Below are positions 7,767-11,332 of a DNA stretch of 11,332 nt, piece after piece. This DNA is from an uncultured Muribaculaceae bacterium (lineage in GTDB: Bacteria; Bacteroidota; Bacteroidia; Bacteroidales; Muribaculaceae). Both the position numbers and the translations under genes were made by a program. How positions within the stretch are numbered: the first letter of the stretch is position 1; each line of letters starts with the position of its first letter. The notes under the pieces are model-generated. The model was not told the origin of the DNA. It worked only from the letters and a program-made list of their open reading frames with translations, and did no database searches. The stretch covers positions 1 through 11,332 of the forward strand of contig CAJUFH010000072.1 of assembly GCA_910585755.1 (NCBI GenBank), written 5' to 3'.

Positions 7767-8903
7767 TTATATCTCGCGGATGTTGATGGAGAGGGGAGGA
7801 TTGGCATCGTTGTCGTATATGACTGTGGTGCCATTGACATTGGGAAGCGCTTCCTTTACTTTTCTCATGTTGTCCATATAATTTGAACGAATATTGGCTC
7901 CGGCTTTTATCTCATAAAGATGGAGCCCTCCTCCCTCTTCGGCTACAACGTCAACTTCCAGGCCGGATTTATCTCGATAAAAAAACAGTCGAGGTTCTTT
8001 TCCATCATTATATCTCTTTTTAAGAAGCTCACAAACAGCGAGATTCTCAAAAAGAGGCCCTCTCATATGATGCGATTTAAGCACCTCCCAATTATCAATA
8101 CCTAAGAGAAAGCACGCTAATCCCGTGTCATAGAAATATATCTTGGGCATCTTAGTGAGGCGTTTTGAATAATTTGAAGAGTAGGGCATTAAGGGGAATG
8201 CGATGTATGAGGTCATTAATATCGACAACCATTCCTTAATGGTGACAGATGAAACTTCTGTTTCCCGAGCTAAAGAAGACGCGTTGAATTCTGACCCAAT
8301 ACGAGCGGCCAGAAGGCGCATGAACTTATCGAAGGCCATTATATTTTTGACTTTCAACAGGTCTCTCAAATCCCTTTCCACATAGGTGTTATAATAGCCC
8401 CTATAATAAAGGTCAACAGGTGCGCCTTGGGCGATAACGCGAGGATAGAGGCCTTCGGTTATGATCCGGTCTGTGCTTTGATTGTCAACAATCGTTTTCG
8501 CTTCCGTCAGAGCGAAAGGAAGTAATGTAAAAATAGCGGCTCTTCCAGCCAGAGATTGGGATTTTGTTCGAAGCAACGAGAAATTACTGCTTCCTGTAAG
8601 GATATATTTCCTATTCTTAAATTCGTCAACTCTGACCTGTATCATTGACAAAATTTCCGGAACATTCTGAACTTCGTCAATAATTACTTTTTCTCCTAAT
8701 GCGTCTAAAAATCCGACAGGATTCCTCATCGCGTCAGTCCTTAATGAGATATCCTCTAAATTAGTGTATTTATAGTCAGGGAATAAATGCCTGCACAGAG
8801 TGCTTTTGCCGGCTTGCCGTGGTCCGGTGACTATAATGACGGGAAAATACTGGTGCGCTTCTAAAATGGTGCGAGACAACGACCTGCTGATGTATTCGTT
8901 CAT
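7767..8903 (-). CDS. AAA-family ATPase with DUF4143 / nuclease-like C-terminus
   Basis: This belongs to a widespread family of single-gene ATPases (AAA_14 plus DUF4143) whose role is not settled. The 378 residues show Walker A GPRQAGKST at 27-35, Walker B VIIDEVQ at 73-79, and a TGSSN sensor-like motif at 103-107 followed by LAGR at 118-121. The DUF4143 mark YDTGLACFLLG comes later. Near the C-terminus, E316-x-D318 followed by E331-I-K333 has the spacing of a PD-(D/E)XK nuclease core. The gene is clearly AT-richer than its neighbours: a hand count gives 23 of 60 G+C at 8041-8100 against 38 of 60 at 4441-4500 in trkH. It stands alone, directly downstream of tRNA-Ser, so I infer horizontal acquisition. 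The frame is intact. Nuclease activity is not shown, only suggested by motif spacing. Confidence 0.9.
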   Translation of the reverse strand: MNEYISRSLSRTILEAHQYFPVIIVTGPRQAGKSTLCRHLFPDYKYTNLEDISLRTDAMRNPVGFLDALGEKVIIDEVQNVPEILSMIQVRVDEFKNRKYILTGSSNFSLLRTKSQSLAGRAAIFTLLPFALTEAKTIVDNQSTDRIITEGLYPRVIAQGAPVDLYYRGYYNTYVERDLRDLLKVKNIMAFDKFMRLLAARIGSEFNASSLARETEVSSVTIKEWLSILMTSYIAFPLMPYSSNYSKRLTKMPKIYFYDTGLACFLLGIDNWEVLKSHHMRGPLFENLAVCELLKKRYNDGKEPRLFFYRDKSGLEVDVVAEEGGGLHLYEIKAGANIRSNYMDNMRKVKEALPNVNGTTVIYDNDANPPLSINIREI

Positions 8904-8926
8904 ATTTCGGTTTGTTGAAGTTGTGG

Positions 8927-8943
8927 CTTTAAATTATTTAAAG
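8927..8943. promoter_or_regulatory. AT-rich palindrome upstream of the ATPase gene
   Basis: CTTTAAAT and ATTTAAAG flank a single central base, giving a 17-bp perfect odd palindrome 24 bp before the ATPase start codon. Outside it, GTGG and CGCAC extend the symmetry imperfectly. The position suits an operator or a site in the ATPase promoter; no TAnnTTTG box is seen nearby. Confidence 0.35.
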
Positions 8944-8970
8944 TCGCACTTTAATACGAAATCTGTGCCT

Positions 8971-8999
8971 AAAAAAAGAGAGGTGGTAGACCTCTCTTT
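8971..8999 (-). terminator. Rho-independent terminator of tRNA-Ser
   Basis: On the minus strand, a 10-bp stem (8999-8990 with 8984-8975, core AGAGAGGT/ACCTCTCT) with a 5-nt loop runs straight into a 7-T run that partly overlaps the stem base. It begins 4 nt after the tRNA 3' end, which separates the tRNA transcript from the ATPase gene. Confidence 0.85.
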
Positions 9000-9002
9000 A
9001 TG

Positions 9003-9090
9003 CGGAGCGACCGAGATTCGAACTCGGGATACGCTTTTGACGTATACACGCTTTCCAGGCGTGCCTCTTCAGCCACTCGAGCATCGCTCC
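9003..9090 (-). tRNA. tRNA-Ser(GGA)
   Basis: This is a full class II tRNA of 88 nt. The acceptor arms GGAGCGA (9090-9084) and TCGCTCC (9010-9004) pair perfectly, with discriminator G at 9003. The anticodon stem is CACGC/GCGTG with loop CTGGAAA, so the anticodon is GGA (9056-9054), reading UCC and UCU. A long variable arm typical of Ser tRNAs is present, as is the T loop TTCGAAT. No CCA is encoded, so it must be added after transcription. Confidence 0.96.
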
Positions 9091-9177
9091 ATTGAGAAAT
9101 ATCGAATGAACCGCCTCGCTTCGCCGGTGACAGGCCGTTTTCCAAGCCGGACACCTCCTTTGCGGGCTTTCCGGGTG

Positions 9178-9208
9178 CAAAGGTAGTGAATTAGTTTGGC
9201 CGGGGCAA
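9178..9208 (-). promoter_or_regulatory. Promoter of tRNA-Ser
   Basis: On the minus strand, TTG at 9208-9206, a 20-nt spacer and TACCTTTG at 9185-9178 match the Bacteroidetes promoter consensus completely. The predicted start near 9171 gives a leader of about 80 nt before the mature tRNA, which includes a weak hairpin (9165-9169 with 9144-9148). The -7 box and following GCACC are the same as in the tRNA-Pro promoter. Confidence 0.8.
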
Positions 9209-9212
9209 ATGT

Positions 9213-9234
9213 TTCGCGATATTTTTTTCGCGAA
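9213..9234 (-). terminator. Hairpin directly after parB
   Basis: TTCGCGA and TCGCGAA form a 7-bp stem with an 8-nt A-rich loop, starting one base after the parB stop codon. There is no T run after it on the minus strand, so termination is uncertain. It may only protect the 3' end. It lies just upstream of the tRNA-Ser -33 element. Confidence 0.35.
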
Positions 9235-9235
9235 G

Positions 9236-10123
9236 TTATTTCGGCAGGGAGTCGAAGAGGGTTATCAGGCGGGCGAGGTCCTCCTCGTTGGCGAACTGGA
9301 AGGTGATTCGGCCCTTGCCGGAGCGGTCGCAGGAGAAGCGCACGGGGGTCTGGAACGCCGAGGAGAGGTGCTTTTTCAGCAGGTCGAAGTCGTGGCTCGA
9401 CGCGGCGGCCTGGCGTTTCTCATCTTTCGCTTTGGGGGCGGGAAGCTCCCCTGCGGCCTCTTTGGCGAGCTCTTCGACGCGGCGCACGGAGAGCCCGTCG
9501 GAGAGAATTTGCTTGTAAATCCGGAGTTGCGCCTGGGGGTCGTCGACGGCGAGCAGGGCGCGGGCGTGCCCCATGTCGATGCGGCGGTCGCGTAGGCCGA
9601 GCTGCACCTCGGCGGGTAGGCGCAGGAGGCGCAGGAAGTTGGCAATCGTGGCGCGTTTCTTTCCGACGCGTTCCCCGAGCCGTTCCTGGGTGAGGGAGTA
9701 CTGGTCGATCAGCTTCTTGAATGTCAGGGCGATTTCAATGGCGTTGAGGTCTTCGCGCTGGATGTTCTCGATCAGCGCCATCTCGGTCAGCTCGCTTTCG
9801 GAAGCCTGGCGGATGTAGGCCGGGACGGAGGTCAGTCCGGCGCGGAGCGCGGCGCGGTAGCGGCGCTCTCCGGCGATAATCTGGTAGCTGTCGGGGCCGG
9901 TCTTGCGCAGCGACAGGGGCTGGATTATGCCGAGTTCCCTGATTGATGCCGCCAGTTCGTCGAGGGCCTCCTCGTCGAATGTCGTCCTGGGCTGGTCGGG
10001 GTTGGGGGAAATCTGTTCCAGGAGTATGTCGTTGATAGCCGACGCGCCGCGGGCCGGGGTGTCGTCCATCGAAATCAGCGAGTCGAGGCCGCGGCCGAGG
10101 GCGCTTCTGTGGGGTGTTGCCAT
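9236..10123 (-). CDS. parB: ParB chromosome-partitioning protein (parS-binding CTPase)
   Basis: ParB loads at parS sites near the origin, hydrolyses CTP and slides as a clamp that ParA pulls and SMC uses. The 295 residues fit a chromosomal ParB: an N-terminal ParA-contact segment, ALGRGLDSLI (8-17), the ParB/Spo0J CTP-binding domain with GERRYRA at 85-91 and ENIQRE at 119-124, and a helix-turn-helix around 144-168. A linker rich in Lys/Ala/Glu follows, then a C-terminal dimerisation domain to residue 295. The ATG at 10123 gives the family's normal start (MATPHRSALGRGLDSL). parA lies upstream in the same direction, separated by a 122-bp AT-rich gap that is mostly an inverted repeat. tRNA-Ser follows downstream, with its own promoter. 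I did not see a parS-like 16-bp palindrome in the non-coding parts. Confidence 0.96.
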   Translation of the reverse strand: MATPHRSALGRGLDSLISMDDTPARGASAINDILLEQISPNPDQPRTTFDEEALDELAASIRELGIIQPLSLRKTGPDSYQIIAGERRYRAALRAGLTSVPAYIRQASESELTEMALIENIQREDLNAIEIALTFKKLIDQYSLTQERLGERVGKKRATIANFLRLLRLPAEVQLGLRDRRIDMGHARALLAVDDPQAQLRIYKQILSDGLSVRRVEELAKEAAGELPAPKAKDEKRQAAASSHDFDLLKKHLSSAFQTPVRFSCDRSGKGRITFQFANEEDLARLITLFDSLPK

Positions 10124-10134
10124 ATGGGGTTATT

Positions 10135-10252
10135 TAAGTAACTGCTCAAAATTATTTTACATTAACGGGTCTGATTATTTCAATATTTCTCCGGCAAAAT
10201 TTTTGAATATTTTCCTCGGACAAATATTAAAATAATTTCGACCAGTTACTTA
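10135..10252. repeat. 25-bp inverted repeat filling the parA-parB gap
   Basis: The arm 10135-10159 (starts TAAGTAACTG, ends ATTATTTTA) matches the reverse complement of 10228-10252 at 23 of 25 positions, across a 68-bp AT-rich centre. The right arm contains the last Lys codon and the TAA stop of parA. In RNA read from the minus strand (the parAB sense), one of the two differences becomes a G-U pair, leaving a single G-G mismatch; on the other strand they would be C-C and A-C. The centre holds two similar copies of an AATATTT..CGG..CAAA motif (10182-10198 and 10206-10224). A possible parB -7 box, TAATTTTG (10154-10147), lies in the left arm, without a matching -33 element. No target-site duplication is apparent. 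Confidence 0.8.
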
Positions 10253-11025
10253 TGGGAGTGAGATTTGTTTTTTGCGATCAGTTCCTTGGCGAGCATCGTG
10301 TGGGATGTCGCGCCGCGGCTCTCGGGGTCGTAGAGTATCGCCGGAAGCCCGTGGGAGGGTGCTTCGGAGAGACGTATGTTGCGGGGAATCACGGTGTTGA
10401 ACACCATCTGTCCGAAGTGGCTCTTCAGCTCCTCGAAAATCTGGTTGGCGAGGCGCAGGCGCGCGTCGTACATCGTCAGAAGGAATCCTTCGATTTCGAG
10501 TTCCGGGTTGAGCTTGGATTTGATTATTCTGATGGTGTTCAGGAGTTTCGAGATGCCTTCCAGGGCGAAATACTCGGCCTGGACGGGGATTATGACGGAG
10601 TCGGCCGCCGTCAGTGCGTTGACGGTTATGAGGCCCAGCGAGGGGGAGCAGTCGATAAGGATGAAGTCGTATTTGGGTGCGACCTGCGACAGCAGGCGGC
10701 GGAGCACCTTCTCGCGCTCCGGCTTTTGGATCAGTTCCAGCTCGGCTCCTGCGAGGTCTATGCGCGACCCCACGAGCTGCAGGCCTTCGACGCAGGTGTC
10801 GACCTGCGACCCGTCCATAGGATAGTCGTCGACCAGGCATTCGTAAATCGACGATTTCATAGTTCGGGGGTCGATTCCGTAGCCCGAGGTTGCGTTTGCC
10901 TGCGGGTCGGCGTCGATAATCAGCACCTTTTTTCCCTCCATGGCCAGAGAGGCCGCGAGGTTGATGGTGGTTGTGGTCTTTCCCACACCCCCTTTTTGGT
11001 TGGCTATGGCGATAATCTTTCCCAT
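10246..11025 (-). CDS. parA: ParA/Soj chromosome-partitioning ATPase
   Basis: ParA is a nucleoid-binding, ParB-stimulated ATPase of the MinD/Mrp family that moves or orients the origin region. The 259 residues show the deviant Walker A KGGVGKT at 11-17 with the signature Lys11, the DADPQANATS block at 38-47, and Walker B FILIDCSPS at 121-129. Later come the switch-like PVQAEYFALEG and the conserved PRNIRLSEAPSHGLP stretch. There is no N-terminal DNA-binding extension, which is the chromosomal rather than the large plasmid type. The start at 11025 gives the usual MGKIIAIANQKGG. A TAACTTTG box sits 27 bp upstream. The stop codon is inside the inverted repeat shared with the parB leader. tRNA-Pro is transcribed away from it on the other side. 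Confidence 0.97.
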   Translation of the reverse strand: MGKIIAIANQKGGVGKTTTTINLAASLAMEGKKVLIIDADPQANATSGYGIDPRTMKSSIYECLVDDYPMDGSQVDTCVEGLQLVGSRIDLAGAELELIQKPEREKVLRRLLSQVAPKYDFILIDCSPSLGLITVNALTAADSVIIPVQAEYFALEGISKLLNTIRIIKSKLNPELEIEGFLLTMYDARLRLANQIFEELKSHFGQMVFNTVIPRNIRLSEAPSHGLPAILYDPESRGATSHTMLAKELIAKNKSHSHK

Positions 11026-11051
11026 ATCAGAGTCTAAAGGTTTGTTTGGTG

Positions 11052-11059
11052 CAAAGTTA
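11052..11059 (-). promoter_or_regulatory. -7 box of the parA promoter
   Basis: TAACTTTG on the minus strand matches TAnnTTTG and would start transcription about 20 nt before parA. No TTG is found 19-21 nt further upstream, so only the -7 half of the promoter is supported. Confidence 0.5.
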
Positions 11060-11120
11060 ACGCCTTTAATAATATAAGGGGGCGGTTATCAGACTGATTT
11101 AAGCATTTTTGTTGATAACT

Positions 11121-11187
11121 GCGGCTTAATGTTAATAATGGCGCTCCCTGGAGCCGCCCCTCCGGCTCGCCGAGGATCGGCGGCCGC
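11121..11187. repeat. GC-rich structured island between parA and tRNA-Pro
   Basis: In an otherwise AT-rich gap, this stretch carries several overlapping inverted repeats. GCGGCT (11121-11126) pairs with AGCCGC (11152-11157), GAGCC (11151-11155) with GGCTC (11164-11168), and CGCCGA (11168-11173) with TCGGCG (11177-11182). It ends in GCGGCCGC. There is no T run. It may be a REP-like extragenic palindrome or a remnant. No function is visible. Confidence 0.4.
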
Positions 11188-11222
11188 TAATTGGTTAACG
11201 AAAGTTAAACTTGTCGAAAATA

Positions 11223-11253
11223 TTGTCTGAAACCGGCGAAACCCCTACCTTTG
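11223..11253 (+). promoter_or_regulatory. Promoter of tRNA-Pro
   Basis: TTG at 11223-11225, a 20-nt spacer and TACCTTTG at 11246-11253 match the Bacteroidetes consensus exactly. The start would be near 11260, about 24 nt before the tRNA. The layout is the same as at tRNA-Ser. Confidence 0.8.
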
Positions 11254-11283
11254 CACCTCGGTAAAATGAACCATTTCTGCCAT

Positions 11284-11332
11284 CGGGGTGTAGCACAGTT
11301 GGCAGCGCGCCACGTTCGGGACGTGGAGGTCG
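11284..11332 (+). tRNA. tRNA-Pro(CGG), 3' part beyond the window
   Basis: The 5' acceptor strand CGGGGTG, the D arm with AGTTGGCA loop, and a perfect anticodon stem CCACG/CGTGG around loop TTCGGGA are present. The anticodon is CGG (11317-11319), reading CCG. The window ends in the variable region, so the T arm and 3' acceptor strand cannot be checked. The D stem has one A-C mismatch. Confidence 0.88.

Noticed and set aside
8969..9154. Small minus-strand ORF with an AGGAGG-like sequence at its GTG start
   Set aside because: It runs through the whole tRNA-Ser gene and its terminator, and Bacteroidetes rarely use Shine-Dalgarno sequences.
11026..11283. Possible replication origin next to parA
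   Set aside because: The region is AT-rich, but I found no cluster of TTATCCACA-type DnaA boxes.

Overview
The window reads as chromosomal DNA from a gut-type member of the Bacteroidales, most likely a fairly GC-rich family such as Muribaculaceae. Three things point there. The promoters fit the Bacteroidetes form (TTG, about 20 nt, then TAnnTTTG). The genes lack Shine-Dalgarno sequences. The large secreted leucine-rich-repeat protein ends in the Bacteroidales-type tail with NLQGVRV and GVYIRRQG. The family-level call is inference.

Layout, left to right. A 1195-residue secreted LRR protein lies on the + strand (87-3674) and ends at a strong hairpin terminator. It converges on a long run of minus-strand genes. 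Read in their own direction from the right, these are: parA (11025-10246), parB (10123-9236), tRNA-Ser(GGA) (9090-9003) with its own promoter and terminator, an AT-rich AAA/DUF4143 ATPase (8903-7767), a CorA-type divalent cation transporter (7593-6673), and trkA-trkH (6579-3782), which overlap by 4 bp. At the right edge a tRNA-Pro(CGG) on the + strand is cut off by the window end and is divergent from parA.

How the genes work together. TrkH (K+ translocating subunit) and TrkA (NAD/NADH-binding gating subunit) should form one K+ uptake system. CorA next to them makes this a small cation-transport block. ParA and ParB are the chromosome-partitioning ATPase and the parS-binding CTPase clamp. The LRR protein is probably exported and displayed on or released from the cell surface. 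The ATPase between tRNA-Ser and corA is visibly different in base composition and looks acquired.

The least explained parts are non-coding. One is a 25-bp nearly perfect inverted repeat that fills the parA-parB gap and includes the parA stop codon. Another is a set of nested, mutually exclusive hairpins plus a GC-rich hairpin between the ATPase and corA. A third is a GC-rich structured island between parA and tRNA-Pro. In the protein space, the LRR protein is built from three divergent copies of a roughly 350-residue unit. I saw no CRISPR array, insertion sequence, rRNA or phage gene.
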